From Streptomyces sp. L2 (GTDB lineage Bacteria > Actinomycetota > Actinomycetes > Streptomycetales > Streptomycetaceae): 64,000 nucleotides of DNA. The DNA lies in the NCBI RefSeq assembly GCF_004124325.1, contig NZ_QBDT01000001.1:4278001-4342000 (forward strand), given 5' to 3'. Shown here piece by piece: positions 15,673-23,233 of the stretch (the stretch's first letter is position 1; each line of letters begins with the position of its first letter). A model generated the notes under the pieces. That model worked only from the letters and a program-made list of their open reading frames with translations, did no database searches and was not told where the DNA came from. The position numbers and the translations under genes were made by a program.

Positions 15673-16586
15673 CCGCCCGTCACCTCGACCCGCTCCACCA
15701 GGTCCTCGTACGCCGCTCGGTCGAACTCGCCCGCTGCGGGCGCCCGTACCGTCGCCGTCGACAGGGCGATCGCGCGGGCGAGGCGGGACGGCCAGGGGAG
15801 GTGTTCCACGAGGCCCGAGAGGAGGCCGGCGACCGCGGAGTCGCCCGCTCCGGTCGGGTTGCCGTGGACGGGGGCGACGGGGGCCGCCCGCCACTCGCCG
15901 TCCGGGGTCAGAGCCAGCAGACCCTGCGGGCCGAGCGAGGCCACCACCGCGTGGGCGCCCCGGCGCCGGGCGTCCCGGGTGGCACGTGACGGCTCGTGGG
16001 AGCCGGTCAGTTCGGCCAGTTCCTCCGCGTTGGGCTTGATGATGTCCGGCCGCGCGGCCACCCCGCGCCGCAGCGGTTCGCCGCTCGTGTCCAGCAGCAC
16101 GGGGACGCGGGCCGCGCGGGCCGCGCGGATCAGGCCCGCGTACGCGCCCACCGGCACGCCCGGCGGCAGGCTCCCGCACAGGGCCACGGCACAGGCGCCG
16201 GACAGCAGGCCGTCGTACGCCCGCAGGAACGCGGCCCACTCGGCGGGCGCGACCTGGGGGCCGGGCTCGTTCAACTGGGTCGTATCACCGGCCAGTTCGT
16301 CCACCACGGCGATGGTGCGCCGGGTCGCGCCGGCCACCGGCACCAGCGCGTCCGTCACGCCGGGCACCTCGGAGAGCAGGGCCCGGACCGTCTCGCCGGT
16401 GGCGCCGCCCGTGAACCCGGTGACCGTCACCTCGTGGCCGAGGGCCGCCAGCACGCGCGCCACGTTCACGCCCTTGCCGCCGGGCCGTTCGATGACGTCC
16501 GTGACCCGGTGCGAGGCGCGCGGGCGCAGCGACCGTACGCGGTAGGTGAGGTCGAGAGCGGTGTTCAGTGTGACCGTGAGGATCAC
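15648..16586 (-). CDS. PfkB-family sugar/sugar-phosphate kinase (1-phosphofructokinase type)
   Basis: A 312-residue ribokinase-fold kinase of the LacC/FruK type. The start ILTVTLNTALDLTY (the 1-PfkB TLNPALD variant) is followed by the PGGKGVNVARVLAALG substrate motif and a C-terminal ATP site, GNPTGAGDSAVAGLL, with the catalytic Asp in GAGD. It phosphorylates a sugar or sugar phosphate. Its place immediately after nagA and nagK suggests a role in amino-sugar or hexose-phosphate metabolism, but the substrate is not visible. GTG 16586; the gap to nagA is 131 bases and the strand is the same, so it is probably the last gene of a nagK-nagA-pfkB operon. The C-terminus ends inside a 32-bp tandem repeat. 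Confidence 0.88.
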   Translation of the reverse strand: MILTVTLNTALDLTYRVRSLRPRASHRVTDVIERPGGKGVNVARVLAALGHEVTVTGFTGGATGETVRALLSEVPGVTDALVPVAGATRRTIAVVDELAGDTTQLNEPGPQVAPAEWAAFLRAYDGLLSGACAVALCGSLPPGVPVGAYAGLIRAARAARVPVLLDTSGEPLRRGVAARPDIIKPNAEELAELTGSHEPSRATRDARRRGAHAVVASLGPQGLLALTPDGEWRAAPVAPVHGNPTGAGDSAVAGLLSGLVEHLPWPSRLARAIALSTATVRAPAAGEFDRAAYEDLVERVEVTGGVGVSGAR

Positions 16587-16717
16587 CCGGGCCGACCTCC
16601 CTCGAAGTCCCTGTGCCATCGGTTTCCGGGAGCCCTGATCATGCCAAAGAGACGGCGGTCGGCCCAGAGCCCGGCACGGCCGTCGTCTCCTCGTCGTCTC
16701 CCCGGTGGCGGGACGGA

Positions 16718-17932
16718 TCAGGGCAGTCGGGGTGCGACCACCCATTCCCCGCGCCGCATGACGCCCTTGAGGTCGAAGTTCTCGTCCAGCAGCACCAGGT
16801 CGGCGTCCTTGCCCGGCTCCAGCGAGCCGATCCGGTCGGACAGGCCCAGCAGCCGGGCCGGGTTGGCGCACAGCGCCGCCACGGCGTCCCCCACGGCCAG
16901 CCCGTCGACGGTCACCGCCCGCTTGAACGCCCGGTCCAGGGTGAGCGTGGAGCCCGCGATCGAGCCGCCCTCCACCAGCCGGGCCACGCCGTCGCTGACC
17001 TCGACCTCCAGCGGGCCGAGCAGATAGCGGCCGTCACCGGCGCCGGCCGCGTCCATCGCGTCCGTGATGAACGCGACCCGGTCCGGGCCCGCGTGATGGA
17101 ACGCCAGCTCCAGCGCGGCCGGGTGCAGGTGGGTGCCGTCGTTGATCAGCTCGACCGTGACCCGCTCGTCCTCCAGCAGGGCGGCGACGGGGCCGGGGGA
17201 GCGGTGGCCCAGCGTGGGCATCGCGTTGAACAGGTGCGTGGCGACCGTCGCCCCCGCGTCGATGGCCGCCACCGTCTGCTCGTACGTCGCGTCCGTGTGC
17301 CCGATCGCCGCGATCACGCCCTGCTCGGCGAGCAGCCGTACGGAGTCCAGGCCGCCCGGCAGTTCGGTGGCGAGCGTGACCATGACCGCCTTGCCGCGCG
17401 CCGCGTCGACCAGCTTGCGGACGTCCGCCGGGTCCGGGTCGCGCAGCAGCCCCTCGGAGTGCGCGCCCTTGCGGCAGGGCGAGATGAACGGCCCCTCGAA
17501 GTGGATCCCGGCCAGCTCCCCCTGCTCGGCGAGTTCGCTGAGCAGGCCGGCCTGGCGGACCAGCAGGTCCATCTCGTCGGTGACGGTGGAGGCGACGAGG
17601 GTGGTGGTGCCGTGCTCGCGGTGGGTGCGGATGGCTCGGAGGACGTCGTCGGGGGTGCCGCTGAAGCTGGAGCCGCCACCGCCGTGGTTGTGGATGTCGA
17701 CGAAGCCGGGTACGAGCCAGTGGTTCGACACGTCGATGTGCGGGGCGTTTGCCGGTGCGGTTGCGGTGATGCGCTTGCCGTCCACGGCGAGGGTGCCGTT
17801 CTTCACCGGGCCGGTGGGGAGGACCACGGTCGCGCCCGTGAGTACCTGCGGGCCGGTGGGGGCTGGTCGCGCAGTTCCCCGCGCCCCCGAGGGGGCGCTG
17901 CCCCGGGCCGGGATTTCCCGTTCAGCGTCCAT
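16718..17932 (-). CDS. nagA: N-acetylglucosamine-6-phosphate deacetylase
   Basis: Converts GlcNAc-6-P to GlcN-6-P and acetate in the cytoplasm. Amidohydrolase signatures in order: PGFVDIHNHGGGG (metal/substrate site), HFEGPFIS (metal-ligand Glu), AIGHTDA and THLFNAMP (His ligands), and FITDAMDAAG with the catalytic Asp. Length is 404 aa; about 25 extra N-terminal residues relative to a normal NagA are encoded by a dispersed Streptomyces repeat (17861-17897). ATG 17932 overlaps the nagK stop (TGATG), so the two are translationally coupled. In S. coelicolor the orthologues SCO4284/SCO4285 are DasR targets; DasR-like sites precede nagK here. Confidence 0.95.
   Translation of the reverse strand: MDAEREIPARGSAPSGARGTARPAPTGPQVLTGATVVLPTGPVKNGTLAVDGKRITATAPANAPHIDVSNHWLVPGFVDIHNHGGGGSSFSGTPDDVLRAIRTHREHGTTTLVASTVTDEMDLLVRQAGLLSELAEQGELAGIHFEGPFISPCRKGAHSEGLLRDPDPADVRKLVDAARGKAVMVTLATELPGGLDSVRLLAEQGVIAAIGHTDATYEQTVAAIDAGATVATHLFNAMPTLGHRSPGPVAALLEDERVTVELINDGTHLHPAALELAFHHAGPDRVAFITDAMDAAGAGDGRYLLGPLEVEVSDGVARLVEGGSIAGSTLTLDRAFKRAVTVDGLAVGDAVAALCANPARLLGLSDRIGSLEPGKDADLVLLDENFDLKGVMRRGEWVVAPRLP
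17861..17897. repeat. Dispersed Streptomyces repeat (type A) inside the nagA 5' coding end
   Basis: The motif GCGCAGTTCCCCGCGCCCC plus flanks also occurs at 20301-20341 and, as an inverted pair, at 28862-28973. Here it supplies NagA residues about 10-25 (ARGSAPSGARGTARPAPTG), which have no counterpart in the enzyme core. Confidence 0.8.
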
Positions 17933-18879
17933 CAGGGGGTTACCTCCGGAGTCGTAGAAGAAGCTGCCAGCAGGTCCTGGGCGAGGAGTCCCGCGCCCAG
18001 GCAGCCGGCTGTGTCGCCCAGGGCGGCGGGGACGATGGTGGGGAGTTTCTGGAAGGTGACGCGGCGGCGGACGGCGGTGCGGAGGGGGTCGAAGAGGGTG
18101 TCGCCGGCCTCGGCCAGGCCGCCGCCGATGATCAGGGTGCGGGGGTCGAGCAGGGTGAGCGCGGTGACCAGGCCGTCGGCGAGGGCGTCGACCGCCCGCT
18201 GCCAGACCCGGACGGCGTTCGGGTCCCCGGACGTGACCGCCTTCGCGCAGTCCGCCGCGTCCGCCTCCGGGTCACCGCAGGCGGCGGCCCAGGCCTCGCT
18301 GACGGCGGAGGCGGAGGCGTACCGCTCCAGGCAGCCGCGCTGCCCGCACGGGCAGGGATCGCCGTCGGGCCGTACGACGATGTGGCCGATCTCGCCCGCG
18401 AAGCCGTGCGCGCCCGCCTCGACCCGGCCGTCGATGCCGATGGCGCCGGCGATGCCGGTACCCAGCGGGACGAAGAGGTAGCGGTCGGCGCCCCGGCCCG
18501 CGCCGAGGCGGCCCTCGGCGAGACCGCCGGCCCGCACGTCGTGGCCGAGCGCCACGGGCATGCCGAGCCGGTCGGCGAGCAGATCGCGCAGGGGTACGTC
18601 CCGCCAGCCGAGGTTGGCGGCGTAGACGGCGGTGCCGTGGGTGTCGTCGACGATGCCGGGGACCGCGATGCCGGCGGCCGCGGCGGGGGCGCCGTAGCGC
18701 TCGACGCCGTGGGCGCGCAGGTCGGCGGCGAAGCCGAGGATCGCCTCGACGACGGCGTCCGGGCCGCGCTCGCGGCCGGTGGCGCGGCGGGCGCGGTGCA
18801 GCAGTGCGCCGTCGTCGCCGACGAGGGCGGCCTTCATTCCGGTACCGCCCACGTCCAGGGCGATGACATGTCTCACCAC
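17932..18879 (-). CDS. nagK: ROK-family N-acetylglucosamine kinase
   Basis: A 315-residue ROK sugar kinase. Phosphate-binding motif IALDVGGTGMKAALV at the N-terminus, AGIAVPGIVD, the catalytic Asp in ALGHDVRAGGLAEGRLGAG, PLGTGIAGAI, and the ROK zinc motif CPCGQRGCLERYAS (HVVRPDGDPCPCGQRGC: His plus three Cys). There is no DNA-binding domain, so it is an enzyme and not a ROK repressor. Position next to nagA and the DasR-like sites supports GlcNAc as substrate, as for S. coelicolor NagK. GTG 18879 is used; GTG 18876 is adjacent. First gene of the nagK-nagA-pfkB operon. Confidence 0.92.
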   Translation of the reverse strand: MVRHVIALDVGGTGMKAALVGDDGALLHRARRATGRERGPDAVVEAILGFAADLRAHGVERYGAPAAAAGIAVPGIVDDTHGTAVYAANLGWRDVPLRDLLADRLGMPVALGHDVRAGGLAEGRLGAGRGADRYLFVPLGTGIAGAIGIDGRVEAGAHGFAGEIGHIVVRPDGDPCPCGQRGCLERYASASAVSEAWAAACGDPEADAADCAKAVTSGDPNAVRVWQRAVDALADGLVTALTLLDPRTLIIGGGLAEAGDTLFDPLRTAVRRRVTFQKLPTIVPAALGDTAGCLGAGLLAQDLLAASSTTPEVTP

Positions 18880-18907
18880 GGGGCCTAGTGTGACCCCCGC
18901 ACCCATG

Positions 18908-18923
18908 AGAGGTCTAGTCCACT
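18908..18923. promoter_or_regulatory. DasR-responsive element (dre) candidate 1
   Basis: AGAGGTCTAGTCCACT matches 13 of 16 positions of the DasR consensus A(C/T)TGGTCTAGACCA(G/C)T. It lies 29 bases upstream of nagK on one side and in the promoter of the divergent sugar-binding protein on the other. Confidence 0.7.
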
Positions 18924-18925
18924 CG

Positions 18926-18941
18926 CTTGGTGTAGACCATA
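18926..18941. promoter_or_regulatory. DasR-responsive element (dre) candidate 2
   Basis: CTTGGTGTAGACCATA keeps the dre core TGGTNTAGACCA (12 of 16 consensus positions). It is two bases from candidate 1, giving a tandem operator for the divergent nag operon and the solute-binding lipoprotein gene. Confidence 0.7.
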
Positions 18942-18983
18942 TGTTGTCCATATATTGAACGCTCGAACAGCAGGGTTGGGGTT

Positions 18984-20267
18984 TTGACGGTGGGTCGGCG
19001 TACGGCAGGAATGATCGCGGTGGTGTCCGCACTGGGCATGACAGCGGTCCTCGGGGGCTGCGGAAGCGGCGCGGGTTCGTCCGACGTGACCCTCAAGCTG
19101 GTCGCCGCCGACTACGGCGACTCCCCGGCGAACAGCTCGCAGAAGTACTGGGACGCGCTGGCGGCGGCGTACGAGGCGAAGCACCCCGGCGTGAAGGTCG
19201 ACGTCAGCGTCTACTCGTGGAACGACGTCGACCGCAAGGTCAAGGAGATGGTCGACGCCGGGCACGCCCCCGACATGGCCCAGATCGGCGCCTACGCCGA
19301 CTACGCGGCCCAGGGCAAGCTGTACCAGGCCTCCGACCTGCTCTCCATCGCCACGCAGGCCGACTTCCTGTCCACGCTGTCCGACGCGGGGCAGTGGAAC
19401 CACCTGCAGTACGGCATCCCGTTCGCCGCCTCCACCCGGGTCCTCTTCTACAACAAGACCCTCTTCTCCCAGGCCGGCATCACGCCGCCCAGCGACTGGA
19501 GCGAGCTGGCGGCCGACGCGAAGGCGCTCAAGGCGAAGGGGGTGAAGTACCCGTACGCGCTGCCGCTCGGCCCGGAGGAGGCGCAGGCCGAGACCATGCA
19601 GTGGCTGCTGGGCGGCGGCGACGGCTACACCGACGACGTCGGCACCTACACCATCGGCTCCGAGCAGAACATAGAGACCTTCACCTGGCTGAAGGACGAG
19701 CTGGTCGGCAAGGGGCTGACCGGGCCGGTCGCCCCCGGCAAGCTGAACCGCGCGGCGGCGTTCGCCGCGTTCGCCGACGGGCAGGTGGGCATGCTGAACG
19801 GGCACCCCACGCTGATCCAGCAGGCCGCCAAGAAGGGCGTGAAGTTCGGGACGGTGCCGATGCCGGGGCGCGAGGGCAAGGCCAAGGCGTCCATGGGGGT
19901 CGCCGACTGGATGATGGCGTTCAAGCAGAACGGGCACGCCGAGCAGGTCGGCAAGTTCCTGGACTTCGTCTACAGCGAGAAGAACGTCCTGTCGTTCTCC
20001 CGCGAGTACGGGCTGCTGCCGGTGACCATGTCGGCGTCCACCGCGATGAGTGAGTCGGATGCGTCGCCGGACAAGCAGTTGCATCCGTTCCTGGATCAGT
20101 TGCCGTACTCCGAGCTGTATCCCGTGGGGAAGACGTCTTGGGCGGCGGTCAGTGCGGATGTGAAGAAGGAGATCGGTAAGGCCGTCAGCCCGACCGGCAG
20201 CCCGGCGGGCGTGCTGACCCGGCTCCAGGCGGAGGCGACCGCTGCGGACAGCGAGGCCTCGAACTAG
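18984..20267 (+). CDS. Extracellular sugar-binding lipoprotein (ABC transporter family 1)
   Basis: A 427-residue type 1 extracellular solute-binding protein. Lipoprotein signal GMTAVLGGCGS (Cys at about residue 26), then the two-lobed SBP fold: YEAKHPGVKVDVSVYSWND, APDMAQIGAYADYA, GIPFAASTRVLFYNKTLF, EAFAAFADGQVGMLNGHP. It delivers a sugar to an ABC permease, but no permease genes follow; it is an orphan SBP like its S. coelicolor counterpart (SCO4286 from memory). The dre sites upstream suggest an amino-sugar ligand (inference). TTG 18984 chosen; GTG 18990 is two codons later. Codon use becomes AT-richer near the 3' end (20040-20180), a minor oddity. Confidence 0.9.
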   Translation: MTVGRRTAGMIAVVSALGMTAVLGGCGSGAGSSDVTLKLVAADYGDSPANSSQKYWDALAAAYEAKHPGVKVDVSVYSWNDVDRKVKEMVDAGHAPDMAQIGAYADYAAQGKLYQASDLLSIATQADFLSTLSDAGQWNHLQYGIPFAASTRVLFYNKTLFSQAGITPPSDWSELAADAKALKAKGVKYPYALPLGPEEAQAETMQWLLGGGDGYTDDVGTYTIGSEQNIETFTWLKDELVGKGLTGPVAPGKLNRAAAFAAFADGQVGMLNGHPTLIQQAAKKGVKFGTVPMPGREGKAKASMGVADWMMAFKQNGHAEQVGKFLDFVYSEKNVLSFSREYGLLPVTMSASTAMSESDASPDKQLHPFLDQLPYSELYPVGKTSWAAVSADVKKEIGKAVSPTGSPAGVLTRLQAEATAADSEASN

Positions 20268-20300
20268 CGGTTCGCCGGGTGCGTCTTCGGCTGGCGGCCG

Positions 20301-20341
20301 GTGGGGGCTTCTCGCGCAGTTCCCCGCGCCCCTTTGGGGCG
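20301..20341. repeat. Dispersed repeat, type A
   Basis: GTGGGGGCTTCTCGCGCAGT followed by TCCCCGCGCCCC and a short GGGG complement. Same element as at 17861 and 28862; here it lies downstream of the solute-binding protein gene, where its CGCCCC...GGGGCG end could act as a terminator hairpin. Confidence 0.8.
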
Positions 20342-20370
20342 GGGGTGCCGGCCGTTTTTGACTGCCGGCA

Positions 20371-20439
20371 CGTGGGGGCTTCTCGCGCCCACGCGGCGGA
20401 GCCGCATGTCGGTACAGTCCCGTGCCCCTTGCGGGGCGC
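20371..20439. repeat. Dispersed repeat, type B
   Basis: Shares the left end (GTGGGGGCTTCTCGCGC) with type A but continues into CGGCGGAGCCGCAT and ends in GTGCCCC...GGGGCG. Related copies lie at 43218-43470 (three in tandem) and, reversed, at 57438-57507. Confidence 0.8.
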
Positions 20440-20454
20440 GTTACCTTTGCCGGT

Positions 20455-20679
20455 ATGGAATTGGGTGAACGGGAGCAGGAGATTCTCGCTCTGGAGCGGC
20501 GGGGGTTTTCGGGGCCCGGGGCCAAGGAGCGGGCTGTACGGGAGGAGCTGGGGATGGCGCCCGTGCGGTACTACCAGCTGCTGAACGCCCTGCTGGACGA
20601 CGAACGGGCGCTGGCGCACGACCCCGTGACCGTGAACCGGCTGCGCCGGGTGCGGGACGCACGCCGCTCCGAGCGCTGA
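20455..20679 (+). CDS. DUF3263 protein
   Basis: A 74-residue DUF3263 protein, full length for this actinobacterial family. It opens ELGEREQEILALERR and has a predicted helix-turn-helix-like core (GAKERAVREELGMAPVRYYQLLNALLDD), reminiscent of sigma-region-4/HTH folds, so DNA or RNA-polymerase association is possible but unproven. Start ATG 20455. The gene is followed after 36 bases by otsB on the same strand and is likely co-transcribed. Confidence 0.9.
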   Translation: MELGEREQEILALERRGFSGPGAKERAVREELGMAPVRYYQLLNALLDDERALAHDPVTVNRLRRVRDARRSER

Positions 20680-20715
20680 GGAGTGAGCACGGCCCCCCGC
20701 GGATAGTGTCGCCGT

Positions 20716-21600
20716 ATGGGCTCCCATACGACGGACTCGACGGACTCGGCCAACCCGCTGCCCGCCCCGGTGACCCGGGCCGGGCGGGACGGACTCGCCG
20801 CCCTGCTCGCCGCGCCGCGCACCGCGCTGATCGGCCTCGACTTCGACGGCACGCTGGCGCCGATCGTCGACGACCCCGAGCAGGCCCGCGCCCATCCCGG
20901 CGCCGTCCCCGCGCTGGCCGCGCTCGCGCCCCAGGTGGCGTCCGTGGCCGTGGTCACCGGCCGCCCCGCCGGGGTCGCCGTACGGCACGGCGGTTTCGCC
21001 GGTGTGCCCGGCCTCGACCACCTCGTCGTCCTCGGCCACTACGGCGCCGAACGCTGGGACGCCGTCTCCGGCACCGTCAGCGCGCCCGCCCCGCACCCCG
21101 GTGTCGCCGCCGTCCGCGCGGAGTTGCCGGGCGTCCTGGACCGGGCCGGCGCCTGGCACGGCACGTGGATCGAGGAGAAGGGCCGCGCCCTCGCCGTCCA
21201 CACCCGCCGGGCCGACGACCCCGAGGCCGCCTACGACGCCCTGCGCGGCCCGCTCACCGACCTCGCCAGCCGGCACGGCCTGATCGTCGAACCCGGCCGC
21301 CTCGTCCTCGAACTCCGCCCGCCCGGGATGGACAAGGGCGTCGCCCTCCTGGACTACGTCCGCGAGATCTCCGCCGGCGCCGTCCTCTACGCCGGCGACG
21401 ACCTCGGCGACCTCCCCGCCTTCGCCGCCCTCGAAAAACTCCGCTCCGACGGCCTCCCCACCCTTCTGGTCTGCAGCGGCAGCGCAGAGGTCGGAGAACT
21501 CGCAGAACGAGCAGACCTGGTCGTCGACGGCCCCGAGGGAGTCGTATCCCTGCTCCGGTCACTGGCGGAGAGGCTCAATACCAGCCCGTCCGGCGTTTGA
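20716..21600 (+). CDS. otsB: Trehalose-6-phosphate phosphatase
   Basis: A HAD-superfamily phosphatase, 294 aa, that removes phosphate from trehalose-6-P. Motif I DFDGTLAPIVDDP contains the nucleophile and acid/base Asp pair, VVTGRP is motif II, GMDKGVALLDYV supplies the Lys, and YAGDDLGDLPAF is motif IV. The cap region is the OtsB type (VLGHYGAERW). The last residues and stop (NTSPSGV) are encoded by the edge of a widespread Streptomyces repeat, so the natural C-terminus may have been replaced. Faces otsA tail to tail; the two enzymes make trehalose from UDP-glucose and glucose-6-P. Confidence 0.94.
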   Translation: MGSHTTDSTDSANPLPAPVTRAGRDGLAALLAAPRTALIGLDFDGTLAPIVDDPEQARAHPGAVPALAALAPQVASVAVVTGRPAGVAVRHGGFAGVPGLDHLVVLGHYGAERWDAVSGTVSAPAPHPGVAAVRAELPGVLDRAGAWHGTWIEEKGRALAVHTRRADDPEAAYDALRGPLTDLASRHGLIVEPGRLVLELRPPGMDKGVALLDYVREISAGAVLYAGDDLGDLPAFAALEKLRSDGLPTLLVCSGSAEVGELAERADLVVDGPEGVVSLLRSLAERLNTSPSGV

Positions 21601-21655
21601 GGACGAGGCCCGAAGGGCCGAAGCGGGGGTCTGGGGGCGCAGCCCCCAGGGACGG
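21582..21655. repeat. Streptomyces GC repeat / terminator at the otsB 3' end
   Basis: The block beginning CCAGCCCGTCCGGCGTTTGA and ending in the hairpin CTGGGGGC/GCCCCCAG (21631-21638 and 21642-21649) is a sequence I recognise as recurring between many Streptomyces genes. It covers the otsB stop codon and can terminate transcription from both otsB and otsA. Confidence 0.75.
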
Positions 21656-21681
21656 GAAGGGTAGGGGCGGCGGGGGCGAGA

Positions 21682-23079
21682 TCAATCGTCCAGTGCCCCG
21701 AGCTGGTCCAGGAACCAGCGCGCCGGCGGCAACGCCGTAGCCGCGGCGGCCAGCCGCTTGCACCGCTCGGACCGCTCCCCCTCCCCCATGCTCAGCGCCG
21801 AGTGCAACGCCTCCGCCGTCCCCACCACGTCGTACGGATTCACGCACACCGCGTCCTCGCCCAGCTCCTCGAACGCCCCCGCCTCCCGCGACAGCACCAG
21901 CGCACACCCCGACTCCGACACGACCGGCACCTCCTTCGCGACCAGGTTCATCCCGTCCCGGATGGGGTTGACCAGCGCCACGTCGGCCAGCCGGTACGCC
22001 GCCAGCGACCGTGCGAAGTCGTCCTTGACGTGCAGCAGCACCGGACTCCAGCCCGCCGTACCGAACTCGGCGTTGACCGCCTCCGCCACCCGCTGCACCT
22101 CGGCGGTGTAGTCCCGGTACACCGCGAGGTCCTGCCGCGAGGGGTAGGCGAACGCGACGTGCACGACCCGCTCGCGCCAGTCGGGGTGCTCCCGCAGCAG
22201 GTGCCGGTACGCCAGCAGCCCCCGCACGATGTTCTTGGACAGCTCGGTCCGGTCCACCCGGACGATCGTGCGCCGCCCCTCGCCGATCTCCTCCCGGAGT
22301 CCCGCCATCCGCTCGTCCACGTCCGCCCGGTGCGCCCGCTCCCGCAGGAACTCGGCGTCGGCCCCCAGGCCGTGCACGCCGATCCGGGTCCCGGACGGGA
22401 TGCCCGGACCCAGTACGGCGTGGCAGCAGGCGGTGAACGCGTCCGCCCACCGCCGGGTCAGGAACGCGGCCCGGTCGGCGCCCAGGATCCCGGTCAGCAG
22501 CTCCGCCGCGATGTCGTCGGGGAGCAGCCGGAAGTAGTCCGGCGGCGCCCACGGGGTGTGCGAGAAGTGGCCGATCCGCAGGTCGGGCCGCAACTGCCGC
22601 AGCATCCGGGGGGCGAGGGCCAGGTGGTAGTCCTGGATCATCACCGCCGCGCCCTCGGCGGCCTCCTCGGCCAGCGCCTCCGCGAACGCCCGGTTGTAGG
22701 CCCGGTACGACTCCCACTGCCGCCGGAACTCCGCGTCGAACACGGGCTCCAGCGGGGTCTGGTACAGCATGTGGTGGACGAACCAGAGCACCGAGTTGGC
22801 GATGCCGTTGTACGCGTCGGCGTGCACGTCGGCCGGGATGTCCAGCATCCGCACGCCCGGCTCGCCCTCACCGCGCCGCACCGCCTCGCGGTCGCCGTCG
22901 GAGAGCGCGGCGCACACCCACAGCGAGTCCGCGTCGGAGCCGATCGCCGACAGCCCCGAGACCAGCCCGCCCCCGCCCCGCTTGGCGCTCAGCGAACCGT
23001 CCTCGCCGACCGTGTACGACACCGGGCCGCGGTTGGACGCGACCAGCACCTGAGCCTTGGGAGCAGCGGTGGAAGCCAT
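21682..23079 (-). CDS. otsA: Alpha,alpha-trehalose-phosphate synthase (GT20)
   Basis: A 465-residue GT20 enzyme making trehalose-6-phosphate. Markers: VLVASNRGPVSYT at the N-terminus, GGGGLVSGL, VMIQDYHLALAPRML (donor/acceptor loop), GHFSHTPWAPPDYFRLLP, RIGVHGLGADAEF, and the nucleotide-sugar site VRVDRTELSKNIVRGLLA, then NPIRDGMNLVAKEVPV. Length is normal. ATG 23079. The gene lies downstream of gpgS on the same strand (154-base gap with a short tandem repeat). Both enzymes make compatible-solute precursors, so a shared osmotic or stress role is likely. Confidence 0.95.
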   Translation of the reverse strand: MASTAAPKAQVLVASNRGPVSYTVGEDGSLSAKRGGGGLVSGLSAIGSDADSLWVCAALSDGDREAVRRGEGEPGVRMLDIPADVHADAYNGIANSVLWFVHHMLYQTPLEPVFDAEFRRQWESYRAYNRAFAEALAEEAAEGAAVMIQDYHLALAPRMLRQLRPDLRIGHFSHTPWAPPDYFRLLPDDIAAELLTGILGADRAAFLTRRWADAFTACCHAVLGPGIPSGTRIGVHGLGADAEFLRERAHRADVDERMAGLREEIGEGRRTIVRVDRTELSKNIVRGLLAYRHLLREHPDWRERVVHVAFAYPSRQDLAVYRDYTAEVQRVAEAVNAEFGTAGWSPVLLHVKDDFARSLAAYRLADVALVNPIRDGMNLVAKEVPVVSESGCALVLSREAGAFEELGEDAVCVNPYDVVGTAEALHSALSMGEGERSERCKRLAAAATALPPARWFLDQLGALDD

Positions 23080-23138
23080 ACGCCTGAACCTAGCCCGGCT
23101 CGTAACGCCTCAAACGTGTATACCGGCCGCCCAGGGAC

Positions 23139-23182
23139 GGTATGCAGCCGTTCTCCCGGCGGTATGCGGCCGTTCTCCCGGC
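23139..23182. repeat. 22-bp direct tandem repeat, two copies
   Basis: Units 23139-23160 and 23161-23182 (GGTATGC(A/G)GCCGTTCTCCC + GGC) differ at one base. They lie between gpgS and otsA and contain GGTATGC, which could be a doubled regulator site or simple slippage. Confidence 0.85.
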
Positions 23183-23233
23183 GCGCGCCGAGAGGCCCGC
23201 GCGGCCCGCACAGGGCGACCGCGCCGGCAGCGC

